64,000 bases of DNA from Chaetomium olivaceum (Eukaryota > Ascomycota > Sordariomycetes > Sordariales > Chaetomiaceae), in NCBI GenBank assembly GCA_039881045.1, contig JAYWVB010000002.1:992001-1056000 (forward strand). Direction: 5' to 3'. Position 1 is the first letter of the stretch; each line of letters starts with the position of its first letter. The notes below the pieces were generated by a model. That model made no database searches. It had not been told where the DNA came from and saw only the letters and a program-made list of their open reading frames with translations. The position numbers and the translations under genes were made by a program. Shown here piece by piece: positions 34,201 to 45,259 of this stretch.

Positions 34201-35236
34201 ATGACTGCCGTAGTCGAACCTCCTCGTGGCGACGTTGTTGCCGCCCTTAACTTCTACGTCCCTCCCGAAGATGGTTCAGTGCCATACAACCTCGCTGGTG
34301 ACGCCCCGCCCGATGTGCCCCCTCGTAACTTTGGCTCCGTCACCCACGACGTGCTCATCCATGACGCCCGCGGCAAGGAATCCTCTTTCACTCTGGACAA
34401 AGACGCCTTCCAAATCTTGCAAAACCAGCCCCCTTCGGCCGAAACCTCCTTCACGGACGACGACTCCATCAAGAAGAACTACTACCCCGAAATCGAGCGC
34501 CTCCTCCTCGACAACGTCCCCGGCGCCAACCAAGTGATCATCTTTGACCGTACGTAACCCATCCAATCCAATCCAATTCCACAAAACAAAAAAACGTAAA
34601 AAAAAGTAAAGAAAACGTAAAAAAAAAGTAAAGAAACAAAAAAAAAAAAAAAGAAAACCAAAAAGATCAAAAGAAAAGAAAAAAAAAAAAAAAAACACCC
34701 CCACTAACAAAGCCGTCCCAGACACCATCCGCCGCCCCAACACCTCCCGCCAGCCCGTCTCCCGCGTGCACATCGACCAAACCGCCTTCTCCACCGCGCA
34801 ACGCGTCCGCCGGCACGCGCCCTCCCCCGAGGCGGCCGAGACCCTGCTCGCCACCCAGCGCTACCGCATCATCAACGTGTGGCGGCCGCTCAACGCCAAC
34901 CCGGTGGAAGCGTCGCCGCTGGCCTTTGCGCGGTCGGCCACGCTGCGCGACAGCGACGTGGTGGCCGTGGAGCACCGGTACCCGGCGAGCGCGGGCGGGT
35001 ACGTGGGCCAGACGGCGGCGATTCGGTATGACGAGGCGCAGGAGTGGTATTATCTGAGCGGGATGACGGGGGAGGAGCGGATCTTGTTGGAGTGCTTTGA
35101 TAGTGAGGCGCTGAAGGAGGGGAGTGGGGTGAAGGGGGGCAGGGTGCCGCATACGGCGTTTGAGGATCCGAGGACGAGGGTTGGGGCGGAGCCGAGGGAG
35201 AGTATCGAGGTGCGGGCGTTGGTGTTTGGGCCGTAG
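34201..35236 (+). CDS. CmcJ/NvfI-family oxidoreductase (GA4-desaturase/AsaB-like)
   Basis: Fungal oxidoreductase of the CmcJ/NvfI/AsaB family, whose members hydroxylate or desaturate small molecules in secondary metabolism and probably use non-haem iron. Exons 34201-34549 and 34722-35236, 287 residues. Family markers: PPRNFGSVTHDVLIHDARGK near the N terminus, then across the intron IIFDHTIRRPN, the metal-site-like HIDQTAFS, YRIINVWRPL, VVAVEHRYP and the ending WYYLSGMTGEERILLECFDS followed by RVPHTAFEDPR and SIEVRALVF. The 172-nt intron is unusually A-rich. Neighbours are housekeeping genes, so this is not within a visible biosynthetic cluster. Substrate unknown. Confidence 0.8.
34585..34695 (+). 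repeat. A-rich low-complexity tract inside an intron
   Basis: About 110 bases almost only A with interspersed AC, AG and GTAA, within the 172-nt intron of the CmcJ-like gene. The embedded GTAAAG and GTAAAA words could act as cryptic donors. The tract ends about 26 bp before the true acceptor. Confidence 0.9.
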
Positions 35237-35567
35237 ATTGTTGGAGGACGTGGACTTGGATATGTTAATGATAGCGAGTTTGTAGTAGCGATTTCGTAGA
35301 AGCGAGTAAAGGAAAATTAATTGAGACTTGAAGAAGTCGGGTATAAAAGCAAAGCTATAATAGCCAAGTACAAGTACCCTTCGCTGCTGTGCAAAATCCA
35401 GCCCAACACCATTCACCGTTATATCCGTGGTTATACCAACCCATAAACAAATACCAAACCGCGAGCTAGTAAGCCATGCTTCCCAAAACGCCCGTGAACA
35501 AGTTCAATATGCATAACGTTATCCGTGATGGCCCAGCTACCCCCTCCCTGGTTTCCTGCGTGTGTCA

Positions 35568-37317
35568 TCAACCACCCCGTCCACCTCGGCCGCCTTTTCG
35601 ACTGCTGGTCCGGCTCATCGGCACGCCATTAGCGCTCGACTGCCTGCTCATCGAGACGCCCCCAAGCGCTGACCCCTTCGCAGGAGACGGGTTCGGAGTG
35701 CTCCCATGGCCCAGCTTAGGAGTACCAGCTCTTTCCGACATGACCGGCTCGACGACATCCGATAGAACGGGAAGCCCCAGCTGTTGCCTGACCTGGTTTT
35801 CTGACGGCCGTTCCCCTTGTAGGTATGCTACGAACCGCGCATCCTGTGCCGGCATCGACGCGGCCTCCAGCAGTTTGCGGCTCCCGTTTTCCACCGAGAA
35901 GTTAGAGCCCACGCCGTGCGTTTCGTCGTACTGTTTCAACGCTTGCATCACCATCATGTCACCGTGTGCATCGTCGGCATTGAGAACCGTAGGCACGTTA
36001 TACTCCATCTTGTTGCCCTTGATATACGTCGACGGGAAGGTTGGCGGTAGTTTCGGGTCCGCTGCGAGCATGCGGTCGAAGTTACCCTGGAAGTCGAAGT
36101 TGGCGAGCATCTCCATACCCATGAGCTTATCATCCGTGAAATTGGGGTTGTTGGCCCCTCCCCGGCCGCTGCGCGTAGCATGCGACACGTTCCGCTCCAT
36201 CATGGGCGCCGAGGGAACTGAGTCCGACCCGTCTTCGTCGTTATCGGCGGCCCCGGAATCGCTGCCATCAGGGGACTTGATCGGACGGCCCTGCTCGTCG
36301 AGCTTGGGCTTGTGCGTAAGGATGTATTTCCGAGCCGCCAGGGTCGCCGCACTGGAGGTCATGCCGAGTTCCTTGTCGGTAAAGAGCTTGTCAATGCTGT
36401 ATACTGTCCCCGTAGGCTTCCGTGAGGCTAGCCGATCTGTTTGCCAGAGCGGTGTGGTGCCCGAAGCATCCAGTGCCCGACGTTGTGGTACTGGTGAGCC
36501 ATCGTCGTCGTTGTTATTCAGCCGCTTCCTCTTCTTGTTCTCAAAAGTCATGTCTTCCATTTCCCGGCGTTGCCGTGTCGCTCGCTTGCCATGAGCACCT
36601 CCTGGGCTCGCGGGGTTGGTGATGCTGAACTGGTTGGGGTGGAGCAGGAGCGCCGAGGCGTCCGAAATCTCTAGAGCCTCCTTTTCCCTGTTCAATCGGG
36701 ATTTTTTGCTCATGATGACGTTTATTAAACGGTCGCGGAGAGTCTGCGAGAGCGCTTTGTATTCCCGATTTGCCGTTTCTGTCTTAAAGGCGTGGGTTGT
36801 GAGGAATTCCGAAGTCTTCTTCTCGTAATCAAACTGTGGTGAACACGCCAGTCAGTCGTCTGTCTATAAAGGAAGGGAGGGCAAGGTGCCCAAGTATGCG
36901 TACCTTGTATTTAGTGAGAGCGTAGTCTCGCTGTTCGACTAGATCTTGCACCTTTTCCATCCACTGGGCGAATCTCGGCCCGGCTCTGTCGAGCAAAGTT
37001 TGGGACCCAGACTGACCGTCGCCGTCTCCGTTGAGCTGCTGCAGTCTTTGCTGGTCTTGCTCAAAGTTGTCAAGGGGTCGATCGACATAAGGGTCGACTC
37101 TCATGACCAGTGTGGTGTCAATCTGAATCTTATGCAGCTGCTCGCGGAAAGCCTGGTCCTTGTCCTTGCTGAACTTGTCGGAGAGCGAGGCGAGACGGTC
37201 GGCAAGCATTTGGCGGCGCTTGTCTCGCTTTGACTGGGCGGGAGGAGGCGAGCCGTTGACGCGGCGGTCGGGACGGTGGACGGGAGAGTCGGCCATGGTG
37301 GCTTCCGTCGTTGCCAT
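35568..37317 (-). CDS. Sds3-like subunit of the Rpd3/Sin3 histone deacetylase complex
   Basis: Scaffold subunit of the Sin3-Rpd3 deacetylase complex, nuclear. Exons 37317-36904 and 36833-35568 (70-nt intron, donor GTACGC, acceptor CACAG), 559 residues. The N-terminal half carries the Sds3 coiled coil: SKRDKRRQMLADRLASLSDKF, then DPYVDRPL, then after the intron a helix of FDYEKKTSEF/SQTLRDRLINVI type and SKKSRLNREKEALEI. The strongly conserved LLLHPNQFSITNPASPGG follows, then a basic KKRKRLNN patch and IDKLFTDKELGM. The C-terminal half is disordered and ends in an RGG-like tail. ATG 37317 gives MATTEATMADS; a second ATG seven codons on is possible. Confidence 0.8.
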
Positions 37318-38084
37318 GGTGTGGTCAACTTGGTGAGGAGGAATTCTTGTCGAGCGCCTGGAGCACGAGGGTCAATCGTAAAACCTAGGGAGCGAATGAT
37401 GCGGTGGGCGACTGTTGGAGAGGCAGTAGCGGATTTATGGTGAGATCAAAAATAATAATAGGAACTCGTGGTGTGAAGGAGATGTTCCGACATCTTCTGC
37501 CGCAAAAGTGCTCTAAGTAGAAGGCGATTGTGCGTGTCAAAGCACCAAGTGAGTAGAGAAGGCTGCTAGGGACAATAAACGCAGACAATCCACCAGAGGG
37601 CGGCGGGTACCATGCGATTGAGACAGCTGCCGACAACCGGTTCTGGTAGTTAGCCAGTGCCATTGCAGGATGGACACACACTGTGCTGTGGCTGCTCTAA
37701 AGACAAAATCACGTCGCTGTGATGTGGCTGAGGTCCACATGCAATTAAAAAGTATCAGGCGGGCATTGGCGGGCTGTGGTTAATCCGGCGAATGCAGGGA
37801 GGCCGACCGCCGGGCTGGGGGCTCTGCCACCAAAGAACGTCCCACAGTGGGGTCAAACTTTCAGGTGGGCTGGTGGGCTGGCGGGCTGCATGCGCTGTTG
37901 GGATTGAGACTCAACTATCACGGAAGGAGCTCCATAATTTAGCTTCAACAACGCAATGCAGGTTTGAAACAGCTATCAAGGGAACAGCACGGGTTTTGGA
38001 GCAGCTCACTAAATTTTATCGAACGCCGATGGACTGAGAAATACCGCACTGATAAATAAACTCAGCTCATGACGCGGTAGCATA
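37318..38084. promoter_or_regulatory. Divergent promoter region, Sds3-like/LSM1
   Basis: 767 bp between outward-facing start codons of a deacetylase subunit and an mRNA-decay factor. Contains several CGGGCTG-type words at 37765-37895 but no motif I can name. No coding sequence supported. Confidence 0.5.
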
Positions 38085-38767
38085 ATGGAGAACCTCACCA
38101 TTTCCGATCCTCCCCCTCCTCCCATGCAACAACATGGTGGTTCCGGGGGTATGCCGCCCGCTCTAGGGCGTCCGCCGCCGCCGCCCCAGCAACTGCCCGC
38201 GCAGATGTTTACGACCGCCGCCCAACTCCTAGACCTTACCGACAGTAAGTATTCCCGTCCAACGCAGCTTAACTTAGCCTGGGGACGACGGAACGCACTC
38301 TAACATTGAGTAGAAAAACTGATGGTAGCACTGCGCGACGGACGCAAGCTTGTGGGAATCCTGCGCAGCTGGGATCAGTTTGGTATGAGCCACCACGCCA
38401 TGGACAGTGTGACCTTGCCAGAGAGTCCGAGTTAACAGAGCTTGGTCCAGCAAACTTGGTGTTGCAGTCAACCAAGGAAAGGATATTTGTCGCTCCCGAA
38501 ACAGCACCTGACCAGGTACGGGGTCTATACGCAGACATCGACCGGGGTCTGTTTCTTGTGCGCGGAGAGAACGTGCTGCTGCTGGGCGAGATCGACCTCG
38601 ACAAGGAGGACGACGCGCCCCCGGGGTACGACTTGGCCGATGTTGAGCTTGTCCAGAGTCTGGCGAAACAGAGGAAGCAGCAGGACAAGGTCAAGGAGAA
38701 GACGAAGGTGAAAATGCTTGCTAAGGAGGGGTTTGAAGGGGAAAATCTGGGCGAGATCCTGCTTTAA
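38085..38767 (+). CDS. LSM1: Lsm1, mRNA decapping activator
   Basis: Sm-like protein of the cytoplasmic Lsm1-7 ring that binds 3' ends of deadenylated mRNA and promotes decapping. Exons 38085-38244, 38314-38382, 38451-38767; introns 69 and 68 nt; 181 residues. A proline-rich N terminus (about 40 residues, PPPPPMQQ and PPPPPQQLP) is the fungal extension. The Sm fold follows: Sm1 with KLMVALRDGRKLVGILRSWDQFANLVLQ, Sm2 with LFLVRGENVLLLGEIDLDKE. The C-terminal lysine-rich helix (QRKQQDKVKEKTKVKML) is typical of Lsm1. Confidence 0.93.
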
Positions 38768-39115
38768 CAGTGGAAGAAGTCGCGACGGGGAAGAGAACAG
38801 TGGTTTGGAGGCAGAATATTGTGAAATGCTTTCCATCCACTTCATGGCCGAGAGCCACGAGGCCTCATAAAAACGAGCGCCTGAAGCATAGTGACGAAGG
38901 GATGGAAATTACGACTCTTGAGTTTCTGGGCCAGGAATTCGTTGATCCACCACCTATCGTATTAGCAGATTACCAGGAGCATTGGGGCTAACACTTAAAT
39001 CACCAATGATGCAGAGAGATAGGCACAGATTTGATCCTCAAGTTATCAGTTTTCATAACTACATGGCATGTCTGGTCACACCCGTCGGCCAGCCTGGCAA
39101 GCAGACTAAGTCAAC

Positions 39116-41367
39116 TCACAGCGCCGGCAGGAATCCTTCTACACGCACATGTTTCTCCCATGACTTAGGCCAGTGCCCCGTTTTTCCCTCATTCCCGTCC
39201 CACCCCCCAGCCATCATAGCCGTCGCAGCTAGCAGCGAGGCTGAATTCGGGAAATACGGTGTCGGTACCCTCGACCCGCCTACCGGATATCCAGCATCAT
39301 CAAACTCGAAGATGGGGTGCAGCAGATACTCGACCGCCTGCTCTGGATCTCCCAGCCGCAGCGAGTTCATGGCCAGCATGGAAAAGTCCCACCCATACGA
39401 GACGTCCAACGCCCACAGCTCCTTAATCTTCCCCGCCGTCTTCTTTAACGCATCCATATCCAGGGGCTTCCCACTCGCCGGTGGCGGCAGCAGGCCATAA
39501 ATCCCCGCCATAGCTGGGTGATCATTGGTCGTCTCATTCGACGTCCACATCCCCTCGATCCCCTCATACACCGCATACGTCCCATCCACCATCGGCAGCG
39601 GCGCCAGTCCATCCCTCACCGTCACCCACTCCGGCGGCACGGGCTGGCCCATCCTCTCCTTCCACCTCACCGCCACATCCAGCCCAAACCGCCAATACGC
39701 CAGCTCAAACGCCGCGTTACGCGTGACATTTGGATCCGTGTTCTCCGAGACGGGATACATCGGCGGGCCGAGATCAAACACCCCCGTCGACGCATTCCAC
39801 CACGCATACGCGGCCATGTAATCCGCCGTCGCCGTAACCACGCCATCCCAACGCTCCAGCACCTCCTCCTTCCCCTTCTCCGCCGCACCACCACCATTAC
39901 CACCACCACCACCCCCGCTTCCACTCGCCCGCCACTCCACCTCCGCAAAATACATCGGATGCGGCTGCTGCCAAATCAACAACGCATTGATATCCCCCGG
40001 CGCGCTGCGGCCCGTCTGCGGGTCCGTCATCTTGCCCCAGCGCGCGCCCCCGCCATTGCCATTGCCATTGCCATTGCCATACCCCTGCCTGCGCGCGCGT
40101 TCCACGGCTGCCGGGAGCAGTCGCTCGTAGGTCGCTGGCTGGCTGCGCCGCAGCAGGTCGAGGTGGCCCCAGCGGGCGAAGGGCAGGGTGTGCCAGAGGG
40201 TCATTTCCAGGTGGAACTTGCCGTGCCAGCCGTTGTTGACGAGGCCGGATTCTTGCGGCGGGGAGGAGGAGGCCGAGTTGACGGTGGTGAGGTACTGGGA
40301 GAGGATGATGCGTTGTTGGAGAGCGTGGGCGCGCGGGTCGTTGTGGATAGAGGTTAGGTCGATGAAGGCGCCCCGGGTCCAGAAGGTTTGCCACCAGTCG
40401 CGGGAGCGGGCGGTGATGAGGGGGTAGGTGGTTGGGTTTGGGTTTGGGTGGGGGGTGGGGGAGAAGGTGATGGTTAGTTGGACTTTGTTGGTTTGGAAGG
40501 AGGTGAAGATGTAGCGGTGGGTTCCATTGGTAGGGCCGTGGATGTTTCCGTGGCCGGTCCATGATATGTGGGTGTAATAAGTTGTGGCATCCAGCGTATG
40601 TTTGATTCTGGCGGAATTGGAAGACTGATTCTCCAGGGTGGTGGAGTGTTTGGAACTGAGGTTGAAGTGGCCGACAAAAGGGGCGTTGAACTTCTCTTTA
40701 TCGGGGTATGGGAAGTCGAAAAAGAGACCAAGACCCCGTCTCAACAACTTCGAGTCAACGTTGACTGCGATGGTGTCAGAGTCTGGATCGGCCCACGTCT
40801 CGACCCTGACAGGAGTTCCATTGGAAACGAAGAATGATGACAGCCTCCCCGTCCACATATCGAGCTCTTGGGATTTATGTCGTAGGTTGTCCTCTGTGAC
40901 ATTCTTTCCTCCGATGTCAAACCCAATCCTAGCTAGATTAAGCCGATGCGGGTTCTCCCTGAGCCAATTTGAGATGTCGTTCTGGGCCGGATTTGGTACT
41001 TCATAGGGAACAAGCCTCCCATGCGTCCACATCTCTAGGCCGGTATAGTCTTGAAGTTGTTAGTGAGCCGTTCGGCACATGAGCACTCGGGGGATTCACG
41101 CACCGTCAACAGAGACGTCTGGCCAGGCTCGTAGGGAGGCTAAAGTTGTGCCAACCCCATGTTGACATGATGGCATATGGCTTGAAGGTCTGCAGCCCGG
41201 TGACATCGGCGCCAAAGGCAAAGTTGCCATTTCAACCTGTAACGGGGTGGAATCGGAGCTCTTGGTTCGGCGCGTCGTTGACGACGATGGACAATCTTCC
41301 GGCGTTGATCGGTGGACACCGCCTCAGCAACGGAGGACAGCACGAGCAGAAGAGGTAGAGCACGCAT
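39116..41367 (-). CDS. Secreted six-hairpin glycosidase, N-terminal region frameshifted
   Basis: Probable secreted (alpha/alpha)6-barrel glycoside hydrolase related to fungal six-hairpin glycosidases. Exons 41367-41104 and 41049-39116 (54-nt intron, donor GTGCGT, branch CACTAAC, acceptor TCAAG). Start MRALPLLLVLSSVAEAVS is a signal peptide. Exon 2 reads cleanly: EMWTHGRLVPYEVPNPAQ, DWWQTFWTRGAFIDL, the barrel core HGKFHLEMTLWHTLPFARWG with likely catalytic Glu, VSYGWDFSMLAMNSLRLG. Exon 1 needs three frames: signal peptide frame, then SSDSTPLQV, then NGNFAFGADVTGLQTF...WGWHNFSLPT, then PGQTS, then VDDYTGLE across the junction. Four missing single bases (near 41270-41290, 41229-41234, 41126-41132, 41110-41120) make 268 + 1934 = 2202 nt, 733 residues. 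Either local sequence error or a damaged 5' end. Confidence 0.72.
40053..40080 (-). repeat. CCATTG hexanucleotide microsatellite
   Basis: Between four and five tandem CCATTG units, reading GNGNGN in the glycosidase frame. A Gly-rich run at about 39890-39925 (CCACCA-type) lies nearby. Both are surface-loop expansions and are likely to vary in length. Confidence 0.85.
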
Positions 41368-42739
41368 TGTTATTACTGTATGCTCAAGTGCATCTCTTTC
41401 AATTAACCAATTCTTGCTAGGCGAGCTGTGTGAAGAAACGGAGGATAAATATAGCGGCTATCGCCTCACACTCGGACTGTCCCCATGTTTATCCCTACCC
41501 CTCGAGCCGGGTACCGTATTCCCAGACACCCATCTATGGCGTATCCCGGTGACCCGTGAGTTTGGTAGAGAGGGGTTGTTGACGTCCCGATCAAGGCCAA
41601 GGATGGCGATTAGCCGTTGCAGGGTAGGATCTTCTCCCGGGTGCCGTGTTTGCGGGGTTGCTAGGACATATCAAGTCAACACTCGGGTGACGATGACCCG
41701 ACAGCGACGAACATCAAGCCGGCAGTGTTGTGAATTCTAGGATCATAGGTATATCTGCCATGCCGATGTGCAATGGTTTCTCGACGCGAAGCAACAGGTT
41801 CCGGACCCATCAGGGCCCAGTTTGAGAAAACGAAGAGGTACGAGTAGTATACATTAGGTACTGTACCTACCTAGGTAGGTAGGAAATGTTTCAAACATTC
41901 CATAAGCTTCAATGATCCGTTGGTGCTAACATTATCATGTACCATACGCCTTGACAGCAAGAGGAGTTGTGTACTTCGACCCTTTTAGCCGTTATGAAGA
42001 GCCAAAGGATGGCTGGGTTCCATACCATGGATCGGGCCAAGTGTGAGATCAGGAAACTTGGGGTTTGAACTGAAATGGGGATAGAAGATGTAAGCAGCTG
42101 CGGTATGGATTGAACTGAAACTGGAACGAAGACGGTAGACAATCTGAAGGCTTCAGAGACCGAACAACAAAGGATGGCCACATTATCCCCCAGGAACTCA
42201 CATGGCCCACCGCATGTCAACTAAGAAGATGGAAGGATGCGCAAAGGGCGAGATCATGATGGAAATTGTGAAGAGGGGCGGAAACACGATAAAACCAAAT
42301 TGGCGCCAATTGACGCCGCGACCCCGCTATAACATGGCGCTAAGCACTGCCCCTGTCGCGCCGTAAATCAAGCAATCGGTGGCTTTGCGGCTGTTGCCAG
42401 AGCGGGACGGCAATCCTGTAATCTGCAAGTGGAAGTAAACATTGATCTCCCTCTCGTGCCACAATTGATTTATGCCTGTTGACTTTCAACTCTTTTACCA
42501 ACTCGAGCAGCATCCTCACCGTCCGCAAAAGAACATTCTGGCCGCCACTGCGTCCTTTACGGTCCGATATCCGCCAGCTTCAGCTTGTATCGGTGCGCAT
42601 CCCCTGACTACCAGGTCCGCTTGTGGAGTTGCTCCAGCAAACTGCGTCATCAGGGGACTGCCCCGCTAACACGAGTGCCTTGCTCGGTGGCCTCAGTCCA
42701 GGAACATCTTTTCGAGGACCCAGATCCCTGGATCTCGCC
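41368..42739. other. Intergenic between divergent glycosidase and MOB1
   Basis: 1.37 kb with no supported gene. Carries a TACCTACCTAGGTAGGTAGG palindromic stretch at about 41864-41883. It must contain both promoters. Confidence 0.5.
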
Positions 42740-43750
42740 ATGAGCTCCTTTCTTACGACCGTGTGAGTAGATTTTGGTTGTCGCGAGTAGACGCGCAATG
42801 GCAACACAGCGATTGTATCCCTCCCGCTCCTCAGTAGACCCAGCACAGTCGCTTTTGGTTTCGGCCGCCGGTAGCCCAACACACGACGAGACTGGTGCCC
42901 GATCCCGATGCGACGCGACATGAAAGAGGTAGTTTACTAACTTGCGCCTTTCCTTAGCAACAACCGGACGAAGAATCAATTCCGACCCCGAGTGCCCGGT
43001 AAAGGTGGAGCTACGAGCTACCAGCTTCGCCAGTATGCGGAGGCCACACTAGGCGGAGGGAGCCTGCGCAAGGTGGTGAAGCTCCCGGAGGGTGAGGACG
43101 AGAATGAGTGGTTGGCTGTCAACAGTACGCCGCTATTTTTCAGCAACTGAGCGCATGAAAAACGCAAGCTAACCAGTGCTAGTGGTGGATTTCTACAACC
43201 AGATCAACCTCCTCTATGGCGCTATCACCGAGTTCTGCTCCCCGCAATCGTGCCCGGAGATGAAGGCCACGGATGAGTAGGTTCGAGATAATCGGGGTAC
43301 GCATCGCAAAGCTGACGGGCCAGGTTTGAATACCTGTGGCAGGACTCCGAGAACTACAAGCGGCCGACCAAGATGCCCGCGCCGGCATACATCGAGCAGT
43401 TAATGTCCTGGGTTCAGGGCAACATCGACAATGAGGCAGTTCTCCCCAGTCGTATTGGTAAGACATGAAAGCCCCAAAGCCACATCGGCTAGGACTGACC
43501 AAGAACAGGTGTACCGTTCCCCAAGTCATTCCCCGCCCTGGTGCGCCAGATCTTCAAGCGCATGTACCGCGTCTACGCCCACATCTACTGCCACCACTAC
43601 CCCGTTATCCGCGAACTGGGCCTTGAGCCACACCTCAACACTAGCTTCAAACAGTATGTACTCTTCATTGACGAGCACAACCTCGCCAGCGGCAAGGACT
43701 ATTGGGGTCCACTGGGCGATCTGGTGGACAGCATGCTTCGTAGCGACTAG
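42740..43750 (+). CDS. MOB1: Mob1 kinase co-activator
   Basis: Small zinc-binding activator of NDR/Dbf2-type kinases in mitotic exit and septation signalling. Exons 42740-42762, 42958-43124, 43177-43276, 43324-43457, 43509-43750; introns 195, 52, 47 and 51 nt; 221 residues. Landmarks: MSSFLTT...[35 protein letters not shown], zinc ligands CSPQSCPEM with the later HIYCHHYP, then EYLWQDSENYKRPTKMPAP, GVPFPKSFPALVRQIFKRMYR and FIDEHNLAS. All family signatures are intact and all phases agree. Confidence 0.95.
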
Positions 43751-44284
43751 ACCGCACATTTTCTTCTTATTTCGAGATACTCGCGAATTGTTGGGTTTCT
43801 TTGCATGGCGGCGTTTGGTTGGGCTTGGCCGATACAGGACTCGTTTGGTGGCAGAACCAGGGTTAGGATCAGGGTTTGGATGGCGGAGCATGCGGGATCA
43901 TGGTAATTGGGGGTACCGGTTGGGGGATTGCATGCGATGCGGAGCCATGGAGTCTCTGGGAAAGCGGGCTTCCTGTAGAGATTATTGTGAAGAGATAGTG
44001 AAGTACGGTACTGTTGAGTTGATGAACGCTCTCTCTTCTGCCAGGCCGTGTTGAAGTTCAAGCTTGGTAAAACAATCTGATGTGGACCCCAGAGTCTATC
44101 CGATGCCAAGCCTCTGCTCGCTCCATGCCATGCCCAGTTGCCCGGTCCCACCCGCAAGCTGTGTGCTGCCTGAGGCCACAGCGAAATTGCCGAGCAGCCA
44201 AACGGACCCCATCTCTGAAAACACTGGTGGGAGCTCGCTTCACGACATTCGAGGTCCATCATCGCATCCAATCCCCCAGTCACC
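43751..44284. other. Intergenic between MOB1 and ATP5, 534 bp
   Basis: Between two plus-strand genes; carries the MOB1 3' UTR and the ATP5 promoter. No feature recognised. Confidence 0.5.
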
Positions 44285-45259
44285 ATGTTCTCGCGACAGG
44301 CATTGCTGCGCTCCGCGCGGACGGTAGCTCCCCAGCGTGCTTTCCTCGGCCAGACCCGCGCCTTCGCCGCCCCGGCCACCAGCGAGAGGGTGAAGCCTCC
44401 GGTCGCCCTCTTCGGCCTCGACGGCACCTATGCTACTGCTCTGGTACGCGCGCTCCCGACCACCCAATTGGCACTACGTTTTGGACATTGTGTGGAGGAT
44501 TTGTGATTGGAGGGGTGGTGGCAAGGACTCAATCGCCTGTCGGTTGTGGACGAGGCAACAAGAAACAGACACAACTAACCTGCGTTATTTTGCCTATTAA
44601 ATAGTACACGGCCGCCGTCAAGACCTCCTCCCTCGAGCCCACCGCCAGGGGCCTCGCTGCCCTCGGCAATCTCATCCAGAAGGATGCGAAGCTCGTGACC
44701 ATCCTCCAGGCCCCAACCCTGTCTGCCGCCGACAAGAGCGCCGTCGTCGCTGAGCTGCAGAAGAACGCCGGCGCCTCCGGCGAGACCGTCAAGAACTTCC
44801 TCGCCACCCTCGCCGAGAACAACCGCCTGGGCCTCCTCCCCGGTGTCTGCAGCAAGTTCACCGAGCTCATGAGCGCCGCCCGTGGTGAGGTCGAGATGGT
44901 TGTTACCAGCGCCCAGGTACGGATGTTCAAGGGTGGATGAATTGGGGGATGTCAAGGAGGGAATGAATGTGTTGCTGACGAGATGGGAAACAAACAGCCC
45001 CTGGACAACCGGACCCTCTCCCGCCTTGAGGCCGCCGTCTCCAAGTCGAGCTACGTCGGTGCTGGCAAGAAGCTCAAGGTCAAGAACACGGTACGTTGAC
45101 CCCTCCAAGTCCTTGCTACAAATTCCCGATCCTAATTCTGCTCAGGTCAACCCTGATATCGTCGGTGGTCTCGTCGTCGAGGTTGGCGACAGGACAATCG
45201 ACCTCAGCGTCTCTTCCAAGCTTGCGAAGATGAACAAGCTGCTCACTGACACCCTGTAA
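44285..45259 (+). CDS. ATP5: Mitochondrial ATP synthase subunit 5 (OSCP)
   Basis: Oligomycin-sensitivity-conferring subunit that joins the F1 head to the peripheral stalk. Exons 44285-44443, 44605-44916, 44998-45090, 45146-45259; introns 161, 81 and 55 nt; 225 residues. The first about 25 residues (MFSRQALLRSARTVAPQRAF) form a mitochondrial presequence. Body: PPVALFGLDGTYATALYTAAVKTS, LAENNRLGLLPGVCSKFTELM, RGEVEMVVTSAQPLD, and the C-terminal VNPDIVGGLVVEVGDRTIDLSVSS. This last is the delta/OSCP signature. Confidence 0.95.

Noticed and set aside
13876..41367. Secondary-metabolite gene cluster (SDR, MFS transporters, CmcJ-like oxidoreductase)
   Set aside because: No backbone synthase, and the candidates are spread among housekeeping genes over 25 kb.
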